Shown here: in pieces, positions 44,765-54,403 of the stretch | Position numbering within the stretch: the stretch's first letter is position 1 | Layout of the letters: each line of letters starts with the position of its first letter | Assembly: GCF_902859725.1 (NCBI RefSeq) | Contig: NZ_CADIJP010000012.1 | Location: 119,798-183,797 of the forward strand | Reading direction: 5' to 3' | DNA: 64,000 nucleotides | Source: Achromobacter mucicolens | GTDB taxonomy: Bacteria > Pseudomonadota > Gammaproteobacteria > Burkholderiales > Burkholderiaceae_B | Program-made: the position numbers and the translations under genes | The notes under the pieces: generated by a model | What the model was told of the DNA's origin: nothing | The model's input: only the letters and a program-made list of their open reading frames with translations | The model's database searches: none

Positions 44765-45534
44765 GCGCGCACCTGCCCCTGGCCGGCAAGCGCGGGCTGG
44801 TGACCGGCATCGCGAATGCCGACTCCATCGCGTGGGGCTGCGCCAAGGCGTTTCGCGCAATGGGCGCCGAACTGGCGGTGACCTACCTGAACGACAAGGC
44901 CCTGCCGCACGTGGCGCCGCTGGCGCAACAGGTGGACGCGCCCTTGCTGATGCCGCTGAACCTCTTGAACGACGGCGAGCTTGAAGCCGTCTTTGCCCGC
45001 ATCACGGACGAATGGGGCGCGCTGGATTTCGTGCTGCACTCGGTGGCCTACGCGCCGCGCGAGGACCTGCACGGGCGTGTCACGGACTGTTCGCGGGCGG
45101 GCTTTCTGCAGGCGATGGACGTGTCATGCTGGTCCTTCATCCGCATGGCCAAGCTGGCCGAGCCGCTGATGCGCAATGGCGGCGCCCTCTTCTGCATGAG
45201 CTATTACGGCTCGCAGATGGTGGTCGAGCACTACAACATGATGGGACCGGTCAAGGCCGCACTGGAATCGGCCACGCGCTACCTGGCGGCCGAACTGGGC
45301 CCGCAAGGCATCCGCGTCCACGCGATTTCGCCGGGACCGCTGAAGACGCGCGCCGCGTCCGGCATTGCGGAATTCGACACCATGCTGGACCGCGCCCAGG
45401 CCAAGGCGCCCGCGCGCAGCCTGGTGTCGATTGACGACGTTGGCGAAGCGACCGCCTGGCTGGCCACCGACGCTGCGCGGCTGATGACGGGGCAGACGCT
45501 GTACATCGACGGCGGGTATCACATCATCGATTGA
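44761..45534 (+). CDS. fabI: Enoyl-[acyl-carrier-protein] reductase, FabI type
   Basis: A 257-residue short-chain dehydrogenase-fold enoyl reductase. The NADH motif is GLVTGIANADSIAWG, and the active-site pattern Tyr-x6-Lys of FabI lies in HYNMMGPVKAALE. It overlaps the acetate kinase stop (ATGA). In a PHA/acyl-CoA cluster it may reduce crotonyl-type thioesters rather than serve general fatty acid synthesis; a housekeeping fabI elsewhere is expected. A palindrome follows the stop. Confidence 0.9.
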   Translation: MSAHLPLAGKRGLVTGIANADSIAWGCAKAFRAMGAELAVTYLNDKALPHVAPLAQQVDAPLLMPLNLLNDGELEAVFARITDEWGALDFVLHSVAYAPREDLHGRVTDCSRAGFLQAMDVSCWSFIRMAKLAEPLMRNGGALFCMSYYGSQMVVEHYNMMGPVKAALESATRYLAAELGPQGIRVHAISPGPLKTRAASGIAEFDTMLDRAQAKAPARSLVSIDDVGEATAWLATDAARLMTGQTLYIDGGYHIID

Positions 45535-45550
45535 GGCGGGTAATGGCTTG

Positions 45551-45569
45551 CAAGGTGTCAGACACCTTG
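45551..45569. repeat. GGTGTCAGACACC-type palindrome, copy 2
   Basis: CAAGGTGTCAGACACCTTG is a perfect 19-bp palindrome in the 47-bp gap between the convergent fabI and SulP genes. It may also act as a bidirectional hairpin. Confidence 0.75.
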
Positions 45570-45581
45570 GTCATTCGAAGG

Positions 45582-47270
45582 TCAGCCCAGCGTCGCCGGC
45601 CCGCCCTGGCGCCAGCGCTCGATGGCTTCCACCGCCTGTTCAGGACTGACGAAGATCCTGTCCGGCCCGATCTTCTTGACCAGCCCCGAGCGCTGCAGCG
45701 CCTCGCGGAACTTGCCGTGGCCGCCCGCGACCAGCAATGAGATGCCGCGCTCGTCCAGGATGCGTTTGAGTTCATACAGCGCCTCGACGGCGTCGGCATC
45801 GGCCTGGGTCATGGCTTCGGCGTCCAGCACGAACCAGCGCACGTGGCCCGCCTGTTCGATGACTTCGCGCGCGCGGCGGCGGAACGCGTCCGCATTGAAG
45901 AACCAGACCGAGGACTCGAACAGCCAGATCACGGCGCCCTGCACGGGCTGGGCCTGCGGATTCAGGTGCATCTTGCCCAGCACCGTTTCGCCCGGCAAGC
46001 GGCCAAGCAGCGCATCGCGGGGATTGCCGGACACATACATGGCATAGAGCAGCGTCGCGCCCACGGAAACCGCGACGCCCTGCAGCACGCCGAATCCCAC
46101 CACGCCCACGGCCGCCAGGACGCCGAACGCGAGTTCGATCCGAGATATCCGCGCCAGGCGCTTGAAGGCTTGCCAGTCGAACAGGCTGGCCGCGGCGAGC
46201 AGCAGGATGGCCGACAGCGCAAACTGCGGCAGCCAAAACAGCGGCTCGCTCAACAGGCCCACCACGACGGCCAGCGCGGCCGCCGCGCTGATGCTGACGA
46301 GCGGCGACGACCCGCCGGCCACCAGCCCGACCGCCGTGCGCGAATCGGCGCCCGTCACGACGTAGCCCTGGAACAAGCCCGCGGCCACATTGGCCGCGCC
46401 AAACCCCACCAGTTCGCGGTTCGGGTCGACGTGGTCGCCCGTGCGCGCCGCAAAGCTGCGGGCCGTCACGATGCCACTGGAAAAACTGACGACCAGCACC
46501 CCCGCCGCGCCCAGCAGGATGCCGTCCACGCCTTCCAGGCTGACGGGCAGATTGAAGGCCGGCAGCCCGGCCGGCACGTCGCCCACCACCGCGATGCCCA
46601 TCGCCGGGAAATTGAACAGCCAGGAAAGCAGGCAGGTCGCGACCACCAGCAAAATGGGGCCGGGCCACGAAGGCCGCCAGCGTTTGATCGCCACCAGGAA
46701 GATGCACGAGGCCAGCCCCAGGAACAGCGTCGGCAGCCGGATTTCGGACAGCCGGTGGGACAGTTCCATGAACGGGTGGATCAGGCCGCTGTTGCGCAGG
46801 CCCACGCCCGTCAGGCCGCTCAGTTGCGACGTCGCCAGCGTGATCGCCACGCCGGCCATGTACCCGATCAGCACCGGCCGCGACAGCAGGTTCGCAAGCA
46901 CGCCCAGCCGCAGGATCCGGGCGATGAGGCAACCCACGCCAACGGTGAGCGCGATGCTGGTGGCGGCCTGCAGCCGCGCCTCGGGTGTGGTCAGCGCCAT
47001 GCCGGTCAACGTGGCGGCAATGAGGGTGCAGGTGGCGGTGTCGGGACCGACGATGAGCGTGCGCGACGAGCCGAAGAACGCGTAGGCAAGCATGCCCGCA
47101 ATGGCGGCCCACAGCCCGGCAACGGGCGGCACCCCCATCATGGCCGAATAGGCCAGCCCCACCGGCAGCGCCACCGCGGCCACGCTAAGGCCCGCCGTGA
47201 TGTCGCGCCGGGCCGAGTCGCGGGTGATGCCCTGGAAGTTGGCCAGGCCAGGAATGACGCGAAGGTTCAT
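45582..47270 (-). CDS. SulP-family inorganic anion transporter with STAS domain
   Basis: A 562-residue SLC26/SulP transporter. The membrane part begins ITAGLSVAAVALPVGLAYS and includes VGPDTATCTLIAATLTG; a C-terminal STAS domain spans about residues 445-560 (VRWFVLDAEAMTQADADA). Substrates of bacterial SulP proteins include sulfate, bicarbonate and dicarboxylates such as fumarate. No carbonic anhydrase is next to it. The substrate cannot be set from the sequence. Confidence 0.92.
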   Translation of the reverse strand: MNLRVIPGLANFQGITRDSARRDITAGLSVAAVALPVGLAYSAMMGVPPVAGLWAAIAGMLAYAFFGSSRTLIVGPDTATCTLIAATLTGMALTTPEARLQAATSIALTVGVGCLIARILRLGVLANLLSRPVLIGYMAGVAITLATSQLSGLTGVGLRNSGLIHPFMELSHRLSEIRLPTLFLGLASCIFLVAIKRWRPSWPGPILLVVATCLLSWLFNFPAMGIAVVGDVPAGLPAFNLPVSLEGVDGILLGAAGVLVVSFSSGIVTARSFAARTGDHVDPNRELVGFGAANVAAGLFQGYVVTGADSRTAVGLVAGGSSPLVSISAAAALAVVVGLLSEPLFWLPQFALSAILLLAAASLFDWQAFKRLARISRIELAFGVLAAVGVVGFGVLQGVAVSVGATLLYAMYVSGNPRDALLGRLPGETVLGKMHLNPQAQPVQGAVIWLFESSVWFFNADAFRRRAREVIEQAGHVRWFVLDAEAMTQADADAVEALYELKRILDERGISLLVAGGHGKFREALQRSGLVKKIGPDRIFVSPEQAVEAIERWRQGGPATLG

Positions 47271-47369
47271 GGTGCAGCAGGACGACCTGAAAAAAGGACT
47301 CCCACACGACGCGGGACGACCACCAAGCCTAAACCAACTCGCTCAAGGGCGGTGCAAGGTAAATCAATC

Positions 47370-47404
47370 CGGGTGTCTGACAGCTGCCGAGCGTCAGACA
47401 CCCG
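47370..47404. repeat. GGTGTCTGAC-type inverted repeat, copy 3
   Basis: Perfect 12-bp arms CGGGTGTCTGAC (47370-47381) and GTCAGACACCCG (47393-47404) with an 11-base loop lie 14 bp past the pgk stop. It shares its core with the palindromes at 16279 and 45551 and may serve as the pgk terminator. Confidence 0.7.
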
Positions 47405-47417
47405 TCAGACCGCTACA

Positions 47418-48614
47418 TCAGCCCGCGGCGCGCGCTTGCAGCACTGCCACGGCGGGCAGGGCCTTGCCTTCCAGGAATTCCAGGAAGGCGCCGCCGCCGG
47501 TGGAGATGTAGCCGACCTTCTCGCCGATCTTGTACTTGGCGATGGCGGCCAGGGTGTCGCCGCCGCCGGCGATCGAGAAGCCTTCGGAGTCGGCGATGGC
47601 GCGGGCGACCACTTCCGTGCCATTGGCGAACTGGTCGAATTCGAACACGCCCACCGGGCCGTTCCAGACGATGGTGCCGGCCTTTTTGAGGATCTCGGCC
47701 AGTTGCGCCGCGGTCTGCGGGCCGATGTCCAGGATCATGTCGTCGTCGGCCACGTCGGTGGCCGCCTTCACGGTGGCCTCGGCGTCGGCGCCGAACGACT
47801 TGGCGCACACCACGTCAACGGGAATCGGCACGGCCGCGCCGCGCTTTTTCATGATATCGATGACGGCGCGGGCCTGCTCCACCTGGTCGGGCTCGGCCAG
47901 CGACTTGCCGATGGACAGGCCGGCGGCCAGCATGAACGTGTTGGCGATGCCGCCGCCCACGACCAGCTGGTCGACCTTGTCGGCCAGCGATTGCAGGATG
48001 GACAGCTTGGTCGACACCTTGGAGCCGCCCACGATCGCGACCAGGGGACGCTTCGGTTCGTGCAGCGCACGGCCCAGGGCGTCAAGTTCGGCTTCCAGCA
48101 GCGGGCCGGCGCAGGCCACGGGGGCAAAGCGCGCGATACCGTGCGTGGTGGCTTCAGCGCGATGCGCCGTGCCGAAGGCGTCGTTGACATACACGTCACA
48201 CAGCGCGGCCATCTTCTTGGCAAGCGCCTCGTCGTCCTTCTTTTCGCCGACGTTCACGCGGCAGTTTTCCAGCAGCACGACCTGGCCGTGATCGACCTTC
48301 ACGCCATCGACCCAGTCGCGCACCAGCGGCACGGGCATGCCCAGCAGTTCGGACAGGCGCTGGCCGACCTTGGCAAGCGAATCGGCGTCGGTCAAGACGC
48401 CTTCTTTGGGGCGGCCCAGGTGGGACGTGACCATCACGGCGGCGCCGGCGTCCAGCGCCAGGCGGATGCCGGGCACCGAGGCGCGGATGCGGGTGTCTTC
48501 GCTGATGCGGCCAGCGTCATCGAACGGGACGTTCAGGTCGGCGCGGATGAACACACGCTTGCCGGACAGGGCGCCGGCCTTGGCCAGCGCGGACAGGGTT
48601 TGGACCTTGGACAT
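47418..48614 (-). CDS. pgk: Phosphoglycerate kinase
   Basis: A 398-residue two-domain kinase. The N-terminal signature [17 protein letters not shown] and the C-terminal nucleotide loop GGGDTLAAI are intact. It interconverts 1,3-bisphosphoglycerate plus ADP with 3-phosphoglycerate plus ATP. AAGGAA lies 7 bases before the ATG at 48614. It is third in the tkt-gap-pgk block; a 50-bp palindromic element separates it from gap. Confidence 0.97.
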   Translation of the reverse strand: MSKVQTLSALAKAGALSGKRVFIRADLNVPFDDAGRISEDTRIRASVPGIRLALDAGAAVMVTSHLGRPKEGVLTDADSLAKVGQRLSELLGMPVPLVRDWVDGVKVDHGQVVLLENCRVNVGEKKDDEALAKKMAALCDVYVNDAFGTAHRAEATTHGIARFAPVACAGPLLEAELDALGRALHEPKRPLVAIVGGSKVSTKLSILQSLADKVDQLVVGGGIANTFMLAAGLSIGKSLAEPDQVEQARAVIDIMKKRGAAVPIPVDVVCAKSFGADAEATVKAATDVADDDMILDIGPQTAAQLAEILKKAGTIVWNGPVGVFEFDQFANGTEVVARAIADSEGFSIAGGGDTLAAIAKYKIGEKVGYISTGGGAFLEFLEGKALPAVAVLQARAAG

Positions 48615-48640
48615 ATTTGGATTCCTTCGGTAGGCGAACA

Positions 48641-48690
48641 AAGGGGACGAACCCATTTTCCGCACTGGCGGAAAATAAATCCGTCCCCTT
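48641..48690. repeat. 50-bp compound palindrome (REP-like) between gap and pgk
   Basis: Outer arms AAGGGGACG (48641) and CGTCCCCTT (48682) enclose inner arms ATTTTCCGC (48655) and GCGGAAAAT (48668) around ACTG. All 18 arm pairs match. It lies in the gap-pgk intercistronic space and resembles REP-type elements with a GGGGAC end found in many Proteobacteria. Confidence 0.75.
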
Positions 48691-48707
48691 ATGGACTGGC
48701 GGAGTGC

Positions 48708-49733
<1,026 letters not shown>

Positions 49734-51770
49734 TTACAAAACTTGCTTGACGGTCTCGGCCACCTTGTCGGCGGTCAGCCCGAAGAACTTGAACAGGGCG
49801 CCGGCCGGCGCGGACTCGCCGTAGCGGTCGATGCCGACCACGGCGCCTTCCAGGCCCACGTACTTGTGCCAGAAGGCGGTGACGCCGGCCTCGACGGCCA
49901 CGCGCGGCAGGCCCTTGGGCAGCACGGATTGCTTCCAGGCGGCGTCCTGCTTGTCGAAGACGTCGGTGCTGGGCATGGAGACCACGCGCACGGCGATGCC
50001 TTCCTTGGCCAGCTGCGCCTGCGCGTCCAGCGCGATGGCGACTTCAGAGCCTGTGGCGATGATGACGGCGCGGGCGCCTTCGGCGTCGCGCAGCACGTAG
50101 CCGCCGCGGGCGATGGCGTCGACGGTGGCCGCGTCGCGCTGCACGAAGGGCAGGTTCTGGCGCGACAGCAAGAGGGCCGTCGGGCCGCCGTCATGCACGT
50201 CCATGCCGATGCTGGCCGGACGCGTCACGGCGGCGTTCCAGGCCACGGCGGTCTCGGCCGTATCGCAAGGACGCCACAGCGACAGGTTGGGGATGAGGCG
50301 CAGGCTGGCCGCGTGCTCGATCGACTGGTGGGTCGGGCCGTCTTCGCCCAGGCCGATGGAGTCGTGCGTGAACACGTGGACGACGCGCTGCTTCATCAGC
50401 GCGGCCATGCGGATGGCGTTGCGCGAGTAGTCCGAGAACGTGAGGAACGTGCCGCCGAACGGCAGGTAGCCGCCATGCAGCGCGATGCCGTTCATGATGG
50501 CGGCCATGCCGAATTCGCGCACGCCGTAGTTGATGTGGCGGCCGAACTGGATGCCCTTGTCGCCGGCGCGGACGGCACCAACGCCCTTCCAGTCGGTGAA
50601 GTTCGAGCCGGTCAGGTCGGCCGAGCCGCCCAGCATTTCCGGCAGCATCGGCGCCAGCGCGGCGATGGCGAATTGCGAGGCCTTGCGGGTGGCGACGGTC
50701 TCGCCCTTTTCCAGCGTGGCCGACAGGAAGGCCTTGAACTGGTCGGCGTAGCCCGCGGGCATCTCGCCCTTCATGCGGCGCGTGAATTCGGCGGCTTCGG
50801 CGGGGAATTCGGCGGCGTAGGCGTCAAAGCGCTTCTGCCATTCGCCCTGGGCTTCGGCGCCCTGCTTGCGGCCGTCCCAGCCGTCGTAGATGTCTTGCGG
50901 AATCTGGAAGGGTTCGGACGACCAGCCCAGCGCGGCGCGCGTGGCGGCGATTTCGTCCTTGCCAAGCGGCGCGCCGTGCACGTTGTGCGTGCCGGCCATG
51001 TTGGGCGAACCCTTGCCGATCACGGTGCGGCAGACGATCAGCGTGGGCTTGTCCGACTGCCCACGCGCGGCCTTGATGGCGGCGTCCACGGCAGCGACGT
51101 CATGGCCGTCCACGCCACGGATGACGTTCCAGCCGTAGCCTTCGAAGCGCTTGGCGGTGTCGTCGGCGAACCAGTGTTCGACGTGGCCGTCGATGGAAAT
51201 GCCGTTGTCGTCGTACAGCACGACCAGCTTGCCCAGCTTGAGCGTGCCGGCCAGCGAGCACACTTCATGCGAGATGCCTTCCATCAGGCAGCCGTCGCCG
51301 GTGAACGCGTAGGTATGGTGATCGACGAGCGTGTGGCCCGGCTTGTTGAATTCGGCGGCGAGCAGCGCTTCGGCGAGCGCCATGCCCACGGCGTTGCCCA
51401 GACCCTGGCCCAGCGGACCGGTGGTCGTTTCCACGCCCGGGGTGATGCCCACTTCGGGGTGACCCGGCGTCTTGGAATGCAGCTGGCGGAAATTCTTGAG
51501 TTCTTCGATCGGCAGGTCGTAGCCCGTCAGGTGCAGCAGGGCGTAGATCAGCATCGAACCGTGGCCGTTGGACAGCACGAAGCGGTCGCGGTTGGCCCAG
51601 GCGGGATCCTTGGGATTGTGGCGCAGGTTGCCGGCCCACAAGGCTTGGGCGATTTCCGCCATGCCCATGGGAGCACCCGGATGCCCGGAGTTCGCTTGTT
51701 GCACGGCATCCATCGCGAGGGCGCGGATGGCATCCGCCAAGGCAAGTTTAGGGGCGGTCGGATTGCTCAT
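49734..51770 (-). CDS. tkt: Transketolase
   Basis: A 678-residue ThDP enzyme that transfers two-carbon units between sugar phosphates. [18 protein letters not shown] is the ThDP/metal motif and the central [11 protein letters not shown] marks the second domain. [13 protein letters not shown] lies at the N-terminus. It is the first gene of the tkt-gap-pgk block. The ribosome site is weak (AGAGCCTTCCGA). Confidence 0.97.
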   Translation of the reverse strand: MSNPTAPKLALADAIRALAMDAVQQANSGHPGAPMGMAEIAQALWAGNLRHNPKDPAWANRDRFVLSNGHGSMLIYALLHLTGYDLPIEELKNFRQLHSKTPGHPEVGITPGVETTTGPLGQGLGNAVGMALAEALLAAEFNKPGHTLVDHHTYAFTGDGCLMEGISHEVCSLAGTLKLGKLVVLYDDNGISIDGHVEHWFADDTAKRFEGYGWNVIRGVDGHDVAAVDAAIKAARGQSDKPTLIVCRTVIGKGSPNMAGTHNVHGAPLGKDEIAATRAALGWSSEPFQIPQDIYDGWDGRKQGAEAQGEWQKRFDAYAAEFPAEAAEFTRRMKGEMPAGYADQFKAFLSATLEKGETVATRKASQFAIAALAPMLPEMLGGSADLTGSNFTDWKGVGAVRAGDKGIQFGRHINYGVREFGMAAIMNGIALHGGYLPFGGTFLTFSDYSRNAIRMAALMKQRVVHVFTHDSIGLGEDGPTHQSIEHAASLRLIPNLSLWRPCDTAETAVAWNAAVTRPASIGMDVHDGGPTALLLSRQNLPFVQRDAATVDAIARGGYVLRDAEGARAVIIATGSEVAIALDAQAQLAKEGIAVRVVSMPSTDVFDKQDAAWKQSVLPKGLPRVAVEAGVTAFWHKYVGLEGAVVGIDRYGESAPAGALFKFFGLTADKVAETVKQVL

Positions 51771-51976
51771 TCGGAAGGCTCTTTGAAACTGGCGCGCCTA
51801 CGACAAGAAATAGGGCCAGTTGAGTAGGTTGCGAAGCAGGTGATTTTAGCATCAGGGGATTTCCCGGAGGCCATCGGCCGGATGCCCTATGTAATCGCGG
51901 GTTTCAGGGGGATCGGCAAGCAATGGTAGGCTACGCGTACTCCGTCAGTCCCCTGTCATTTCGAATCCCCTTCCCC

Positions 51977-52708
51977 ATGCCCGCCCCCCGTTTCTACTGC
52001 GACGCCCCGCTGGCCGCCGGCGCCCGCATCGCCCTGCCGGAAGCGCTTGCCCATCACGCGCTGCGCGTGCTGCGCCTGCGAGCCGGCGAAACCGTCACGC
52101 TGTTCAATGGCCAGGGCGGCGAATACCCCGCGGTTCTGGAGGTCGAGGGCAAGGCCGGCTTTGCCCAGCTGGGCGACTTCAACCCTCGCGAAGCCGAACT
52201 GGGCGGACGCATCACGCTGGCCCAGGGCTTGCCCTCGGGCGACAAAATGGATTGGGTGGTGGAAAAGGCCGTGGAACTGGGCGCGGCCCGAGTCAGCCCG
52301 ATCGCGGCGCAGCGCAGCGTGCTGCAGCTGTCGGGCGCGAGGCTGGAAAAGCGTGTCGGGCACTGGCAGCGCATCGCGCAATCGGCCGCCGAACAATGCG
52401 GCCGCAACCGCCTGATGGCCGTGGACGCGCCGCAGTCGCTGGAAGACTGGCTGGCCCAACCCGCCGACGGATTGCGCGTGCTGTGCCACCCGGAAGCCAC
52501 CGAAGACTTGGCAACCACGCTGCAAGGCGCATCGGATCAGACGTCCATCACCCTGCTGGTCGGCCCGGAAGGCGGCTGGTCGGACAAGGAACTGGAAGCG
52601 GCCCGCAAGGCCGGCGTGCGCGCCGTGCGCTTCGGGCCCCGAGTGTTGCGCACCGAGACTGCCGGCCTGGCGCTGCTGTCGGCGGTCAGCGCCCTGCGCG
52701 GGTGGTAG
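51977..52708 (+). CDS. rsmE: 16S rRNA (uracil1498-N3)-methyltransferase
   Basis: A 243-residue SPOUT methyltransferase with an N-terminal PUA-like domain (ALAHHALRVLRLRAGE) and the C-terminal knot motifs LLVGPEGGWSDKELEAA and LRTETAGLALL that bind S-adenosylmethionine. It methylates U1498 in 16S rRNA. The ATG at 51977 matches the usual start MPAPRFYCD; a longer in-frame start at 51923 is less likely. The stop is 1 bp from that of the convergent barstar gene. Confidence 0.94.
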   Translation: MPAPRFYCDAPLAAGARIALPEALAHHALRVLRLRAGETVTLFNGQGGEYPAVLEVEGKAGFAQLGDFNPREAELGGRITLAQGLPSGDKMDWVVEKAVELGAARVSPIAAQRSVLQLSGARLEKRVGHWQRIAQSAAEQCGRNRLMAVDAPQSLEDWLAQPADGLRVLCHPEATEDLATTLQGASDQTSITLLVGPEGGWSDKELEAARKAGVRAVRFGPRVLRTETAGLALLSAVSALRGW

Positions 52709-52709
52709 G

Positions 52710-53177
52710 TCAGTCGTTTTCGCCGTAGGGCGCCGCGGCCACGCCGGGTTCGGGATCGGGATGCTTGCCGGCGTGCTCGATCACATACGCAAACACGCGG
52801 CCGTTTTCGTGCGCGAAATCCGCCGCGTCGGAGCAGACGGTTTCGATGCGGCCGGCGTCTTCCGCCAAGGCCGGGTCGCCGGAATGCAGGCGATACAGCC
52901 ACAGCACCACGCCGGATTTGTGGTCCAGCACCGTGTCGCACAGGCAGTCGTAGAGCGCGTCCAGATTGCCGCCGAAGTATTCGGGGAAATCCACCGCCTT
53001 GACGATGGCGCGCAATACTGCCGAGCGGCTGCGGCAGGGGTCGCAATTGGCAACAAACAAGGACAGGCCAAGCTCATGCGCGGCGTCCACCACGGCCTTC
53101 TTGTCCAGCCCGTCGTGAGCCAGCGCTCCGCCGCGCATCAGCTGCCGCTGCAAACTCGATTGGCCATTGCGCGTCAT
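52710..53177 (-). CDS. Barstar-family protein
   Basis: A 155-residue protein whose core FPEYFGGNLDALYDCLCD is the barstar fingerprint (helix that plugs the active site of barnase-type RNases). About 30 extra residues precede the domain and an acidic stretch follows. No barnase or other RNase gene is adjacent. The ATG overlaps the patatin stop (ATGA) and is also preceded by GGGAGG. It may inhibit an RNase encoded elsewhere or have another partner. Confidence 0.85.
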   Translation of the reverse strand: MTRNGQSSLQRQLMRGGALAHDGLDKKAVVDAAHELGLSLFVANCDPCRSRSAVLRAIVKAVDFPEYFGGNLDALYDCLCDTVLDHKSGVVLWLYRLHSGDPALAEDAGRIETVCSDAADFAHENGRVFAYVIEHAGKHPDPEPGVAAAPYGEND

Positions 53178-54403
53178 GCCTGAGCCTCCCTGAAAAAGGC
53201 GATCACTTCGTCGTTACGTCGCATCGTATCGGCATAACCCAGTTCGATCAATCGCTTGGTGTAGCCGGCTTCGAACAGCAGGTAGGACATCAGCGCCCCT
53301 CCCCCCGGACGGTGTGGATCGGACGATACACCGAGTACGCGGAAAAGCGCACGCGCCTGTGCCGGCATGTCGTGCAAATGCTCAAGCGCCATCAGATCCA
53401 GCGACTGGCTGGGGGTGATGGTCAGCACCTCGATGCGGCGCACGGTGGGCGGCACGCCGTTCGGGCCGGCGTGGTCCATCAGGTAGTTGATGCGTTCCAG
53501 GCGCTCGACATCCGCGGACAGGCCGTCCAGGAAGATGCTGGACAACGCATGTCCGCCCACCTGCGCCAGCGACGGATACGGGGGCGAATCCTCGCGATTT
53601 TCGGGATGGGTGTCGTCGCGGTAGCCGGTGCCGATCACCAGCACGCGGTGCGCGCCCAGGTGGATCGCCGGACTGATCGGCGCCAGCTGGCGCATCGAGC
53701 CGTCGCCGCACCATTCGCCCTTGCCATGCACCTGCACCTGACGCGCCGGAAAGACGAAGGGAATGGCCGACGACGCCATCAGGTGCTCGATGCCGATGGG
53801 CGTGGGGATCGCCAGCCGCAGGTAGCGGTGCCAGGGTTCGATCGGGGTGTGCGCCTGATAGAACGTCAGGTGCTCGCCGCTGGTGTAGCCCGACGCGGTG
53901 ATGGCCAGCGCGGACAGCGACCCGCCTTCCAGGTTGGCGCGCAGGTTGTGAAAGTCGAGCACCCGCTCCAGCAGCCCTTGCATGGGGGCATTGTCCAGCA
54001 GCGAGTGCGGGCGCTTGCGCGTCAGGCCCGAATACATCCAGCCCAGCGACAAGAGGCCCAGCCATCGCACGCCAGTGCGGATCAGGCCGGGCGCATCGGC
54101 CCGGTAGATCATGTCGGTGTTCAGCGACGACCACAGGCGGCGGATGCGCCGCACGCCCAGATGCGGCCGGTCGGCGCGGCAGGCCAGCGCGGCGGCGTTG
54201 ATCGCGCCGGCCGAGGTGCCGCAGATGATGTCGAAGGGGTTCTGAAAACGGGAATGCCAGTCGGGGTCCAGCAGCTCCATGATGGCGCTGAGCACCCCCA
54301 CCTGGTACGCGGCGCGTGCGCCGCCGCCCGTCAGGACCAGACCGGTGGGCGTGCGCGGGCACGACCCGCCGGCCGGCTTGACTTCAACGCGGCGTATTGA
54401 CAT
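53174..54403 (-). CDS. Patatin-like phospholipase
   Basis: A 409-residue patatin-family hydrolase. The oxyanion motif GLVLTGGGARAAYQVGVL, the nucleophile elbow GTSAG and the Asp-Gly of the dyad (WCGDGSMRQ) are all present, so it should be an active Ser-Asp lipid hydrolase. It has no signal peptide. It overlaps maeB by 20 bp at its start and barstar by 4 bp at its end, so the three genes form a translationally coupled operon. Confidence 0.92.
   Translation of the reverse strand: MSIRRVEVKPAGGSCPRTPTGLVLTGGGARAAYQVGVLSAIMELLDPDWHSRFQNPFDIICGTSAGAINAAALACRADRPHLGVRRIRRLWSSLNTDMIYRADAPGLIRTGVRWLGLLSLGWMYSGLTRKRPHSLLDNAPMQGLLERVLDFHNLRANLEGGSLSALAITASGYTSGEHLTFYQAHTPIEPWHRYLRLAIPTPIGIEHLMASSAIPFVFPARQVQVHGKGEWCGDGSMRQLAPISPAIHLGAHRVLVIGTGYRDDTHPENREDSPPYPSLAQVGGHALSSIFLDGLSADVERLERINYLMDHAGPNGVPPTVRRIEVLTITPSQSLDLMALEHLHDMPAQARALFRVLGVSSDPHRPGGGALMSYLLFEAGYTKRLIELGYADTMRRNDEVIAFFREAQA

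Noticed and set aside
52710-54403. A barnase-barstar toxin-antitoxin module
   Set aside because: Only the barstar partner is present; the neighbouring genes encode a patatin and RsmE, not an RNase toxin.
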